From Euzebyella marina (GTDB taxonomy: Bacteria; Bacteroidota; Bacteroidia; Flavobacteriales; Flavobacteriaceae), in assembly GCF_014855515.1 (NCBI RefSeq), contig NZ_JACYFK010000004.1, positions 62,001-126,000 of the forward strand: DNA of 64,000 nt, read 5' to 3'. The translations under genes were made by a program, and so were the position numbers. This document shows, piece by piece, positions 46,788 to 55,193 of the stretch. The stretch's first letter is position 1; every line of letters begins with the position of its first letter. The notes under the pieces are model-generated. The model had not been told where the DNA came from and did not search any database. It was given only the letters and a program-made list of their open reading frames with translations.

Positions 46788-48009
46788 CGTTGCCTAAAGC
46801 TACTTGAAATTCTTTGTTAATACCTGCTGCGGTAATAGTTATCTTGTACTTTCCGTTTTTATAAAACCTTTCTTGCAACTCAAAAGCGCCAACTCCCTTT
46901 GAAGAATTCGTCTTTTTGGTATCTATTAATTTACCTTGTTCATCGTACAATCTTAAGGTAATAAGTAGGCCATCGGGAGTCAATTGCTCCATAAATCCAT
47001 GCATTGGTCCAATTTGTACTGCTCGGTTATCCTCAGAAAATTGAACATCGTAATCTTCAACAGCGGTTCTAAAAGATAGTTCGATGTCATTACTCTTCGA
47101 TTCTCCCGTAACATAAGCGGTTACAGACCATTTACTGGCTTCAGTTGGGTGCAAGAGTCTGCCCGTGGCGACACCTGCCAAGGTCGTACCTGCGGTTTGA
47201 AGTCTAGCGGCTTTCTGGTCGGTGACCCTAAAATTCACCAAAGTACCGTCACTTACCACATTGCCAAAACGGTCTTTAATAATATCGGTGAAGAATTCTA
47301 CCACCTGGTTACCATCGGCGTACTCATGAACCCGGGTGTAATCAATACTGAAATTAACCGAATTGGATGGGGTTATCATACTAGTCAGTTCCTTACCACT
47401 CACCTCACCTACCCCGGCACTTACTAGCATACGCCCAGTAGTATCAGAACTATAAAGATTATGCCAGATATATCCGTTCTTAATGGCAATTCCGACACTG
47501 TCGTGTAGATTGTCCATCTGTCTATTGATATCAACTTGAGTACCGTCAGGTAATGGGTTATCGTAAATGTCGGTCGGCACTACGAACAACATTGAAAAAT
47601 CATTGCCCCCCGCCCTAATACTTCGAGGCCCAAAATAGGTCTCTATTTTGGTAACTTCATCCACTTTAGGCAAAACCTCAATCGTACCCTTTTGCAAAAT
47701 TTCTTCCGAATAAACCAACTTCCAAGTGTAAGTGCCCGATTGACGCGTATTTTCGGGCTGTAATTGAAATTCTATATTAGCCCCACTCGTTTGAGGGTAT
47801 AGAATTACTGGCCCCATACTCTGGTCTATTTTTAAATACGGCACTCCTTCACCCCTTACCTCGAAACTGATAACGGCTTTATCGCCAGCATAAATACGCT
47901 TTGGGGCTTCCGACAATTCTACTTCGATGGGTTGCGGTAATGAGATAGTAGCCTCACCGCTACAAGCAATAAGTAAAAAAGGAAGTAATATGATTAAAAT
48001 GCGCCCCAC
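46774..48009 (-). CDS. Lipoprotein with Ig-like domains, polysaccharide-cluster accessory
   Basis: A 411-residue lipoprotein (lipobox LIAC near residue 16). The mature protein is all beta and looks like three or four Ig-like or filamin-like sandwiches: ISFEVRGEGVPYLKI, YTWKLVYSEEILQKG, NVVSDGTLVNFRVTD and RTAVEDYDVQFSEDNRAV. I do not recognise a specific family. It lies between the GT-C-like membrane protein and GH5-like hydrolase genes with an 8-base gap and a 14-base overlap, so it is probably a periplasmic scaffold or adaptor of the same machine. Confidence 0.75.
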   Translation of the reverse strand: MGRILIILLPFLLIACSGEATISLPQPIEVELSEAPKRIYAGDKAVISFEVRGEGVPYLKIDQSMGPVILYPQTSGANIEFQLQPENTRQSGTYTWKLVYSEEILQKGTIEVLPKVDEVTKIETYFGPRSIRAGGNDFSMLFVVPTDIYDNPLPDGTQVDINRQMDNLHDSVGIAIKNGYIWHNLYSSDTTGRMLVSAGVGEVSGKELTSMITPSNSVNFSIDYTRVHEYADGNQVVEFFTDIIKDRFGNVVSDGTLVNFRVTDQKAARLQTAGTTLAGVATGRLLHPTEASKWSVTAYVTGESKSNDIELSFRTAVEDYDVQFSEDNRAVQIGPMHGFMEQLTPDGLLITLRLYDEQGKLIDTKKTNSSKGVGAFELQERFYKNGKYKITITAAGINKEFQVALGNDELE

Positions 48010-48017
48010 TTTATTCT

Positions 48018-51000
48018 CTACTTCGGATTTCCTATGTAACTGTTCAATTCGAGCTTGACAAAGTCAAAACTATCACCGTCGAACGGCTGAAGCAGTTCGC
48101 CGGCATGGCTAAGATCTCTATCAGGCACCACTTTTTTAGCTATTGAAGAATTCGGTAATCCGTTCACAAAACAATTTTTAAGGCTGCTATTAATAATGTC
48201 GAGCCCTTCTACATTAACGAAAGAATACTCAAAAGGTTGTTTGCGCTGAACCCGAACACCATCTTTTACAAATTTATGGTCTACCCATACCAGTTCTTGG
48301 TCTTCATCATAGTAAGAAACCAGTAATAAGGGAATGGTAACTTCCTGTATTCCTGAATTATATAATTCACCGCTCACCTTCTCATCTTCAAGGTTCAAAG
48401 ACTGTATGGTCAACCCCTTATATAAATCGGTGTTAGCTACGTTACCGGCGCATTGTAAATTGAATTTAGTCGGTTGCTCTTCTAATTCTATAGGGGTGAA
48501 TTCATCAGGGTTGAACGTTGGCGGTATCGTATCTTTTGTTTGAGACCAGGCAATACCTTCAAAGTTAATCTTAAAAGAGGTTGTCTCCATCGGCATCAAC
48601 TTATGTTTGATATGATATTTCGCATCATAATTCGCCAATTCTTTGTTGGCGTCGTTATAAAGCGTTGCCTTGATAACAACATCGGCCGGTATGTTGTCTA
48701 CATTCTGTAATTCTCCGATTACGGAGTACTGCCCATCATAACAGACAAGTTTGGCGGCCAAGACCTCAAGCACCGGTTGTTTAAGAACATCTTCATGGTG
48801 GGTCTGTTGTGTCGTAATTCTACGGCGGCCGTGGTTGTAGAACTTGGTGTCGTTCGAACTAAAAAGCTGATCCGGCGGGATATCGGTATCTAAGTAGGAT
48901 GGTAATATGAACCACTTTCCGTTTCTTTTGACCAAGTCATGATAATAAACTTTATGAACACGCTCTAGAGGGGTAACCCAATCGGTATTTACGATAGCCT
49001 TTGCTCCCGATTCACTTTCTTCGGTTATGGAAACCTCCATAGCATCAAGTTTGGCATATGAACTTAAGATTCCGTCGGTAACGGAAACCTCTAGCATGTA
49101 CTGGGCAATGGGCACCTCTTTCTCCTTATCTAAATAAGAATGAGCGGTTTCAAACTCTTTAAAATCCAAAGCATTGTAGTATGAAGTAATCACATTTTCC
49201 GGAGAACGTTGACTCGTATTATGTATGTAAAACACATAAATACCATATCCTAAACAAACCAAAACCACCAATGCCCAAACATGGTTTGCCAGAACCATCA
49301 AGTTAGGAAATCTTTTATACGCAACCCGATACCTGAAATAATCTGGTTCGGGTAATATTTTCGACTTAAGAACCCGAAACCATAACATTTGAACATTGAT
49401 GAAAAATGCCACTAAAACGGTTAATATGGGAATGACACCCCACATTATCTTTGACCATTTGGGCACATCATCTTTCGGTAAAATGGCAGGCATGGGGGGC
49501 ACATTCAGCTTTTCCCAAACCATGATTCCGTTTTCTAACTGTTGTAAACGCTGCCAACCACAGAAATACAATAGGGGGTCATAAAATTTATCGTTCGAAA
49601 AGATATATTTCAAGTTGTATTTCTCAGGTACCGTCAAAAACTGTTGCAATGAACCAATGCCCTCGACCCCTCTAAATTTAGAATTTTCAAGGCGCTCTAT
49701 CGCCCTGGTCGTCAATTCGGGAAGACGTCGTGCAGAGTGATAGTTTCCGTCAACCGTCATCGCTTTGGTCTGCGCCGAAAGCCACGCCATTTGATCACCA
49801 AAACCCAAAGGCAGGTAACGCCATCGGTCGTGCTGGTCTTGATTTAAAAAATTGACAATTGGAAGCATCTTGATTTTAGCTGGCTGTGATGGTCTAAAAT
49901 AACCAAGACTCATGGTGAAAATGACCATGAATAGAACGCCCCCAGCAATACAACCGCCAAGAATTCGATGGTAGACCGAACCGAACTTTCTTTGAATCTT
50001 ATCTTTGATATCTCCCTCTACCATTCGATAGGCAAATTCCCCAAAAATAGGGAGGGCCATAATAGTGGCCCAAAGTGTAAAGCGGTCTAACGTCAGAATA
50101 TTAAATGCCGTTTCACCTAATATTTTTAAAGGAATCGGTGTCGTACCTCCGGTACCTAAGATGGTCAACATGGTCATTGAAAGCCCGAAAAAGAGGTATC
50201 TCTTGCTGTAGAATCTATAAAAAATATAAGGAATCAAAAACAAAAGAATTCCCCAAGGAATCATAAAAAAAACCAATCCTGAAGAAGTTACTTCTAAAAA
50301 ATTGTCTCTTGAACCATGTGGAATGGGTACCTGTGTAATAGGGTTCTTCTTTGAATTGATCCAATAAGGTAAAATACAGGTAACAATGAGAATCAATGAG
50401 CAAAAACCAAAAGTAACAATGCGCCAAAAGAGTTGCCGGAACGATTTCCAAAAAACAAAAAAAGTAAGCTCTTTGTAGGAATTGACCTTGTCTCTAGAGA
50501 CATCCATTAGAACCATGCCTATCAATGGAAATATGAAGAAAACCATTCCGAAAATAGGGGTAACATGATGGCTTGTTACCGTTACCGCAATTAACGACAA
50601 ACTGGTAAACAAATACAGTTTTTTACCCGTTTTCAACCATAGGTAAATCTCTGTGAGACTGTGCATTAATATAGACAGGGCCGATATGCTCGGTAATTGT
50701 CCAAAAATGTGCAATGTTTCAATAAAGGTCGAAGAAAACACTGCCAATATAGCTGTATAACCGGCCACCTTTTTGTCGCCCGTCATCAACAATCCAAAGC
50801 GGTAGGCCCCAGTAACGTATAATAAAATAGCCAGTAGACCGACGGTAAACAAACCAAATTTCAGCCCCCCGATATATGATAAGATACCTATCATTTGGTG
50901 AACTAGGGGCGGATAACCCTGTACCGTAAAACCGGTATACCATCGGTAATCCCAAGGTTCGAACCAGCTATTGGCGTAATGGTCGGCAAAGAAAAGGTGT

Positions 51001-51104
51001 ATTAAAGCATCATACGTATATTCTAAAGTGAAGAATATACTTGATCCATGAAATGCCACCCCTATGAACAGGGCCACTACCAATAATGTATTAGTTCCCT
51101 TCAT
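48018..51104 (-). CDS. Large GT-C-like membrane protein (PTPS-related membrane family)
   Basis: A 1028-residue protein. Residues 1 to about 450 contain roughly 10-12 membrane helices; the first periplasmic loop has YDALIHLFFADHYANSW and RWYTGFTVQGYPPLVHQ with Asp32, His36 and Asp41, a plausible GT-C catalytic loop. It resembles the membrane family named 6-pyruvoyl-tetrahydropterin synthase-related (PF10131), which is a misnomer for GT-C-like proteins. Another helix near 570 and one near 625 frame a soluble part, then a long beta-rich C-terminus (DLSHAGELLQPFDGDSF near the end). It probably transfers a sugar from a polyprenyl-phosphate donor in the periplasm, which fits the dolichyl-phosphate-type GT2 fusion encoded divergently next to it. 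Confidence 0.75.
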   Translation of the reverse strand: MKGTNTLLVVALFIGVAFHGSSIFFTLEYTYDALIHLFFADHYANSWFEPWDYRWYTGFTVQGYPPLVHQMIGILSYIGGLKFGLFTVGLLAILLYVTGAYRFGLLMTGDKKVAGYTAILAVFSSTFIETLHIFGQLPSISALSILMHSLTEIYLWLKTGKKLYLFTSLSLIAVTVTSHHVTPIFGMVFFIFPLIGMVLMDVSRDKVNSYKELTFFVFWKSFRQLFWRIVTFGFCSLILIVTCILPYWINSKKNPITQVPIPHGSRDNFLEVTSSGLVFFMIPWGILLFLIPYIFYRFYSKRYLFFGLSMTMLTILGTGGTTPIPLKILGETAFNILTLDRFTLWATIMALPIFGEFAYRMVEGDIKDKIQRKFGSVYHRILGGCIAGGVLFMVIFTMSLGYFRPSQPAKIKMLPIVNFLNQDQHDRWRYLPLGFGDQMAWLSAQTKAMTVDGNYHSARRLPELTTRAIERLENSKFRGVEGIGSLQQFLTVPEKYNLKYIFSNDKFYDPLLYFCGWQRLQQLENGIMVWEKLNVPPMPAILPKDDVPKWSKIMWGVIPILTVLVAFFINVQMLWFRVLKSKILPEPDYFRYRVAYKRFPNLMVLANHVWALVVLVCLGYGIYVFYIHNTSQRSPENVITSYYNALDFKEFETAHSYLDKEKEVPIAQYMLEVSVTDGILSSYAKLDAMEVSITEESESGAKAIVNTDWVTPLERVHKVYYHDLVKRNGKWFILPSYLDTDIPPDQLFSSNDTKFYNHGRRRITTQQTHHEDVLKQPVLEVLAAKLVCYDGQYSVIGELQNVDNIPADVVIKATLYNDANKELANYDAKYHIKHKLMPMETTSFKINFEGIAWSQTKDTIPPTFNPDEFTPIELEEQPTKFNLQCAGNVANTDLYKGLTIQSLNLEDEKVSGELYNSGIQEVTIPLLLVSYYDEDQELVWVDHKFVKDGVRVQRKQPFEYSFVNVEGLDIINSSLKNCFVNGLPNSSIAKKVVPDRDLSHAGELLQPFDGDSFDFVKLELNSYIGNPK

Positions 51105-51265
51105 TTAAACAAATTATGTAAGAAATAACAACAATAAATAAAGGAAATTATTGTTATGTACTTAGAAAATCGCACAGTGATTACCTTAATATATAATCTA
51201 GGCTCAGCAAAGGCAGTCTAAAACTGTACGAAAAACCAAAATACCCAAATCTAAACTCGATCCGT

Positions 51266-52405
51266 ATGAAGATATTAGCGATTGATGACCAGCAACTGAT
51301 TTTAATGTCAGTCAAAAAAAGACTTACTGAAATTGGTTATGAGGTAGCCACGGCCAATAATGGTGAAAAAGGAATTGAACTTTTCGATTCGTTTGAACCA
51401 GATTTGGTTCTACTTGACATAAACATGCCCGGAATGTCTGGCTTGAATGTAGTTCAGTACATAAGGCAAGATAGAAGCTCAAAAACTCCTATTATCGTTA
51501 TGTCAGGCAATACCGATGAAAAGGTCATTGTCGATGGTTTTGAGTTAGGCATCGAAGATTACATGAAGAAGCCGGTAAGTCTAGATGAGATGTCTGCCCG
51601 AATCAAAAGAATTGTTGGGGTACCCGAAAATAGTAGTAATCAGAAGACGACCACCGACACCCAGATGTTGCAGAAACATTGCGTGGGGGTTGTTATACCG
51701 TGCTATAACGAAGAAGAAAGGTTGTCAAGCGATGAGTTCAAAAAATTTGCCTACCAGAACCTTGGTTACCATCTGTGTTTTGTAAATGATGGTAGTACCG
51801 ATAATACATTGGCTGTATTGAAAGAACTTCAAAAAGGCAATGAAAATAATATAAGTGTTTACAATTGTGAGAAAAACGGAGGAAAGGCCGAAGCCGTAAG
51901 GCAGGGCGTACTTCATTTGTCCAAAGATGAGCAACTTGATTATATCGGTTATTTAGACGCTGATTTATCTACCGATTTTCGTGATTTTGATGATTTGGTA
52001 AAAACCCTTGAAAACTCAGAGTTCAAGATTGTAAGCGGATCACGAATAAGTCGTATGGGAGCGAACATCACCAAAGAATCGGCCCGAAAAATTATCAGCA
52101 TCACTATTAACATGATCATTCAAAAAATATTAGGCATGCCCTTTCAAGACACCCAATGTGGTGCCAAGATTATGGACAGGGATATCGTTACTAATATGTT
52201 TCAAAAGAAATTTGTTACCAAATGGCTTTTTGATGTAGAGATATTCATGCGTATGAGAAGGTACTACGGCAAAGAAGAGGCCAAAAGATTGATTTGTGAG
52301 CAGCCCCTAAAGCGCTGGATTCATGCTGATGGATCAAAACTTTCAATGAAAGATTCGGTTAAGATTGTCGGTCAATTGGCCCAGATAGCCTACCGCTATC
52401 GGTAA
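51266..52405 (+). CDS. Fusion of response-regulator receiver and family 2 glycosyltransferase
   Basis: A 379-residue two-domain protein. Residues 1-118 form a complete receiver: IDDQQ (Asp7, Asp8), Asp51 in LLDINMPGMSG, the Ser of IIVMSGNTDE and Lys in DYMKKPVS. After a polar linker, residues 132-379 form a GT2 GT-A domain of the polyprenyl/dolichyl-phosphate glycosyltransferase type: VVIPCYNEEERL, FVNDGSTDNT, NGGKAEAVRQG, YLDADLSTD and DTQCGAKIMDRD. The family makes polyprenyl-phosphate sugars, which GT-C enzymes use as donors; the GT-C-like gene lies divergently 161 bases away. The coupling of a receiver directly to a glycosyltransferase suggests that phosphorylation controls sugar donor synthesis. 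There are no C-terminal membrane helices. A terminator follows. Confidence 0.93.
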   Translation: MKILAIDDQQLILMSVKKRLTEIGYEVATANNGEKGIELFDSFEPDLVLLDINMPGMSGLNVVQYIRQDRSSKTPIIVMSGNTDEKVIVDGFELGIEDYMKKPVSLDEMSARIKRIVGVPENSSNQKTTTDTQMLQKHCVGVVIPCYNEEERLSSDEFKKFAYQNLGYHLCFVNDGSTDNTLAVLKELQKGNENNISVYNCEKNGGKAEAVRQGVLHLSKDEQLDYIGYLDADLSTDFRDFDDLVKTLENSEFKIVSGSRISRMGANITKESARKIISITINMIIQKILGMPFQDTQCGAKIMDRDIVTNMFQKKFVTKWLFDVEIFMRMRRYYGKEEAKRLICEQPLKRWIHADGSKLSMKDSVKIVGQLAQIAYRYR

Positions 52406-52455
52406 TTAGAAGGGTTTAACTTTTGACCTGATAGAGATTTAATAAATGTGTCATA

Positions 52456-52483
52456 AAAAAGCATGGTATAGGCCATGCTTTTT
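52456..52483 (+). terminator. Rho-independent terminator after the REC-GT2 gene
   Basis: An 11-base perfect stem, AAAAAGCATGG/CCATGCTTTTT, with a 6-base loop is followed by GTTTTAC. It lies about 50 bases after the stop codon. Confidence 0.85.
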
Positions 52484-52532
52484 GTTTTACGATATTTCGA
52501 CTTTAATTCTTTTATAAAAAATCTATTTTCAT

Positions 52533-52562
52533 GATATTTGCAGGCCCTAAGAATTATTAGGG
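52533..52562 (+). promoter_or_regulatory. Putative tRNA promoter -7 box and adjacent short hairpin
   Basis: GATATTTG at 52533-52540 is one base from TAnnTTTG and lies 33 bases before the tRNA. Immediately after it CCCTAA/TTAGGG (52545-52550 and 52557-52562) forms a small hairpin followed by TTTCTTTT, within the predicted tRNA leader. Confidence 0.4.
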
Positions 52563-52572
52563 TTTCTTTTCC

Positions 52573-52656
52573 GCGCACGTGGCGGAATTGGTAGACGCGC
52601 CAGCTTGAGGGGCTGGTGACCATTAGGTCGTGGAAGTTCGAGTCTTCTCGTGCGCA
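52573..52656 (+). tRNA. tRNA-Leu (anticodon GAG)
   Basis: The acceptor stem pairs GCGCACG (52573-52579) with CGTGCGC (52649-52655), with discriminator A. The anticodon stem is CCAGC/GCTGG and the loop TTGAGGG gives anticodon GAG (52607-52609), reading CUC and CUU leucine codons. A long variable arm follows, as expected for a class II tRNA, and then a TTCGAGT T-loop. CCA is not encoded. A strong terminator hairpin begins 2 bases downstream. Confidence 0.96.
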
Positions 52657-52657
52657 C

Positions 52658-52692
52658 AAAAGCCATCTTCTTGATTGAAGATGGCTTTTTTA
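52658..52692 (+). terminator. Rho-independent terminator after tRNA-Leu
   Basis: A 13-base stem AAAAGCCATCTTC/GAAGATGGCTTTT with loop TTGATT continues into a T run. It is placed directly after the tRNA and ends its transcript. Confidence 0.9.
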
Positions 52693-52790
52693 TTGGCCTT
52701 ATTTAATATCTCGTAGGGCGTCGCCCATCTTTTTTAAGTACCTTTTGAAAAACAAAAAGGTCAAAACGGCTAAGTAATCAATTAATTTTA

Positions 52791-52806
52791 TAAATTTGTT
52801 TAACAA
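52791..52806 (+). promoter_or_regulatory. -7 box and overlapping palindrome in front of the MerR-crt operon
   Basis: TAAATTTG (52791-52798) is an exact TAnnTTTG match 22 bases before the regulator ATG. The 11-base palindrome TTGTTTAACAA (52796-52806) overlaps it and the expected transcript start, the position a MerR-family repressor would use to block polymerase. Autoregulation by the downstream gene product is inferred. Confidence 0.5.
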
Positions 52807-52819
52807 TCTTTAAAAAAAG

Positions 52820-53719
52820 ATGAACAATATTAAAAAAAGGTTCAGCATCAAAGACTTGGAAAATCTTTCCGGAATCAAAGCGCACACCATCAGAATTTGG
52901 GAAAAAAGGTACGATTTGCTATCACCTGAAAGAACCAGTACCAATATTAGAACCTATTCACTGAGCAGCCTTCAGAAATTATTGAACATCACCCTTCTAT
53001 ACAACCACGGTCATAAAATTTCAAAAATTGCGAAAATACCGGATCAGAATATTCCTGAAATGGTTCGCGATATTGTTGCCCACAACAGTGTAAAGAACCA
53101 TAGCATCAATGCTTTTAAACTTTCGATGATCAATTTCGATCAAACGCTGTTCATGAAAACCTATGATGGTTTGCAAGGCCATAAAAAATTTCATGAAATT
53201 TTTAGAGAGGTATTCATACCACTACTTAATGAGTTGGGCATGCTTTGGCAAACAGATACTATAAGTCCGGCACACGAACACTTTCTGACCAACCTGATCA
53301 AACAGAAAATTGTTGTCAATACCGAGGAGCATCAAAGCAAGCAGCCCAACAGAAATGATAAAATTTTTGTTCCCTTTTTACCCGACAACGAAATTCACGA
53401 AATAGGCCTTTTATTTATCAATTATGAAATTGTAAGGCGAGGTTATCGATCTATTTACCTAGGGCAAACGGTGCCGCTAGATAATCTGACCGAAGTTTTA
53501 AAGTATTTCGATAATGTTTGCTTTGTTTCTTATTTCACGGTTGATCCTACAAAAGATTACATCGAAAAATATATCAATGACTTTCAAGAGATTGCCAAAA
53601 AGTTCAATCACCCAGAATTGTGGCTTTTAGGTCAACAAGTGCAATACTTGAATTCGGAGAAGCTGCCGGATAATATTAGAACCTTTACGTCAATTGAAGA
53701 GGTAACACAAAATTTATAA
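52820..53719 (+). CDS. MerR-family regulator with cobalamin-binding (CarH/LitR-type) domains
   Basis: A 299-residue regulator. Residues 7-75 are a MerR winged helix-turn-helix (FSIKDLENLSGIKAHTIRIW, KRYDLLSPERTSTNIRTY). The middle holds a helical cap with the Wx9EH motif (Trp143, Glu153, His154), which contacts the upper axial side of adenosylcobalamin in CarH. The C-terminal Rossmann-like domain has ExHxxG (Glu191, His193, Gly196), whose His is the lower cobalt ligand. The later GG of the B12 fold reads GQ here. CarH and LitR repress carotenoid genes in the dark and release DNA when light breaks the Co-C bond. It is the first gene of the crt operon, 8 bases before crtI, so light- and B12-dependent control is likely. 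Confidence 0.87.
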   Translation: MNNIKKRFSIKDLENLSGIKAHTIRIWEKRYDLLSPERTSTNIRTYSLSSLQKLLNITLLYNHGHKISKIAKIPDQNIPEMVRDIVAHNSVKNHSINAFKLSMINFDQTLFMKTYDGLQGHKKFHEIFREVFIPLLNELGMLWQTDTISPAHEHFLTNLIKQKIVVNTEEHQSKQPNRNDKIFVPFLPDNEIHEIGLLFINYEIVRRGYRSIYLGQTVPLDNLTEVLKYFDNVCFVSYFTVDPTKDYIEKYINDFQEIAKKFNHPELWLLGQQVQYLNSEKLPDNIRTFTSIEEVTQNL

Positions 53720-53727
53720 AACATTAA

Positions 53728-55188
53728 ATGGGTAAAAAAGTAATCATAATCGGTTCAGGATTTTCCTCTTTGTCGGCATCTTGTTATCTGGCAAAAAGCG
53801 GTTATGACGTTACTATTTACGAGAAGAACGCATCTATCGGCGGTAGGGCTAGGCAGTTGAAAAAAGAGGGGTTCACTTTTGACATGGGCCCTAGCTGGTA
53901 CTGGATGCCAGATATTTTTGAGAAATTTTTCAGAGACTTCGGAAAAAGCACCTCCGACTATTATCACCTAGATCGCCTAAATCCCGCTTATTCTATATTC
54001 TTTAAGGATGAGGTAGTTACTATTGGTGATACCTTGGAGAAAATATGTTTAGAATTTGAGCGCATTGAAGAAGGAAGCTCTCCACATCTCCGAAATTTTA
54101 TATCAAGGGCACAGAAAAACTATGATATAGCGATTAATAAGGTAGTTTTAAGACCTGGTCTTTCACCTTTAGAGCTCGTTACACCTGAAACCGTACTTAG
54201 ACTAGACCAGTTCTTTAAGACTATTAGCGGCGAAGTGCGAAAAAAGTTCAAGAATCCGAAATTGGTAGCGACCTTAGAATTTCCCGTTCTTTTTCTAGGT
54301 GCAAAACCCGATAATACTCCTTCATTTTACAGCTTTATGAACTATGCCGATTTTGGTCTCGGCACATGGCATCCCAAAGGTGGCATGTACGAAGTAATCA
54401 AGGCGATGGGTCAATTGGCAACTGAACTGGGGGTAGAAATAATTACTGACAGTGCGGTTAAGAATATTGTGGTGACCGATGGCATCGCAACAGGAGTTAT
54501 TACCAATGGCGAAGAAAAAAAGGCCGATATCGTTCTGAGCGGGGCAGACTATCACCATTCAGAGAGTCTGTTAGTGCCCGAATATCGCCAATACAGTGAA
54601 GGTTATTGGAAGAATAAGGTATTTGCTCCCTCTTCCCTCCTGTTTTACATTGGTTTCGACCAAAAATTAGCCAACATACAACACCACAACCTCTTTTTTG
54701 ATACCGATTTTCAAGCCCATGCCGAAAGTATCTATGATTGCCCCGAATGGCCTCAAGATCCTTTGTTCTATGCCAACTTTCCTTCGGTAACTGATAGTTC
54801 AATGGCACCTAAAGACAAAGAGACCGGTTTTTTTCTGGTTCCGATTGCCCCGGGGCTCGAAGATACCCCTCAACTACGTGCACAATATTTTGATATAATC
54901 ATGGATCGTTTTGAAAAGCTCACGAAACAAAATGTACGCAACCACATCATTTTAAACGAGTCTTTTTGCGTAAACGATTTTATAGAAGAGTACAACTCAT
55001 ACCAGGGTAACGCCTACGGTATGGCCAATACATTAACACAAACAGCCTTTTTAAGACCCAAACTAAAGAGTAAAAAGGTGAAGAATTTATTCTTTACCGG
55101 ACAGTTGACAGTACCCGGACCCGGGGTGCCGCCAGCATTAATTTCAGGAAAATTAGTTTCCGAACTCATCATGAAAAATCTTAAGTAA
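53728..55188 (+). CDS. crtI: Phytoene desaturase
   Basis: A 486-residue FAD-dependent carotenoid desaturase. The dinucleotide fold is VIIIGSGFSSLSASCYLAKS with EKNASIGGRARQL and FDMGPSWYWMPDIFE. The C-terminal carotenoid motif reads FFTGQLTVPGPGVPPALISG. CrtI converts phytoene to lycopene in several desaturation steps at the inner membrane. Length is normal. It follows the MerR regulator and precedes crtB by 5 bases, the standard flavobacterial order for zeaxanthin-type pigments. Confidence 0.95.
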   Translation: MGKKVIIIGSGFSSLSASCYLAKSGYDVTIYEKNASIGGRARQLKKEGFTFDMGPSWYWMPDIFEKFFRDFGKSTSDYYHLDRLNPAYSIFFKDEVVTIGDTLEKICLEFERIEEGSSPHLRNFISRAQKNYDIAINKVVLRPGLSPLELVTPETVLRLDQFFKTISGEVRKKFKNPKLVATLEFPVLFLGAKPDNTPSFYSFMNYADFGLGTWHPKGGMYEVIKAMGQLATELGVEIITDSAVKNIVVTDGIATGVITNGEEKKADIVLSGADYHHSESLLVPEYRQYSEGYWKNKVFAPSSLLFYIGFDQKLANIQHHNLFFDTDFQAHAESIYDCPEWPQDPLFYANFPSVTDSSMAPKDKETGFFLVPIAPGLEDTPQLRAQYFDIIMDRFEKLTKQNVRNHIILNESFCVNDFIEEYNSYQGNAYGMANTLTQTAFLRPKLKSKKVKNLFFTGQLTVPGPGVPPALISGKLVSELIMKNLK

Positions 55189-55193
55189 AATCT

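Noticed and set aside
52396-52659. 87-residue minus-strand open frame
   Set aside because: It runs across the tRNA-Leu gene and a terminator hairpin, so it is a chance frame.
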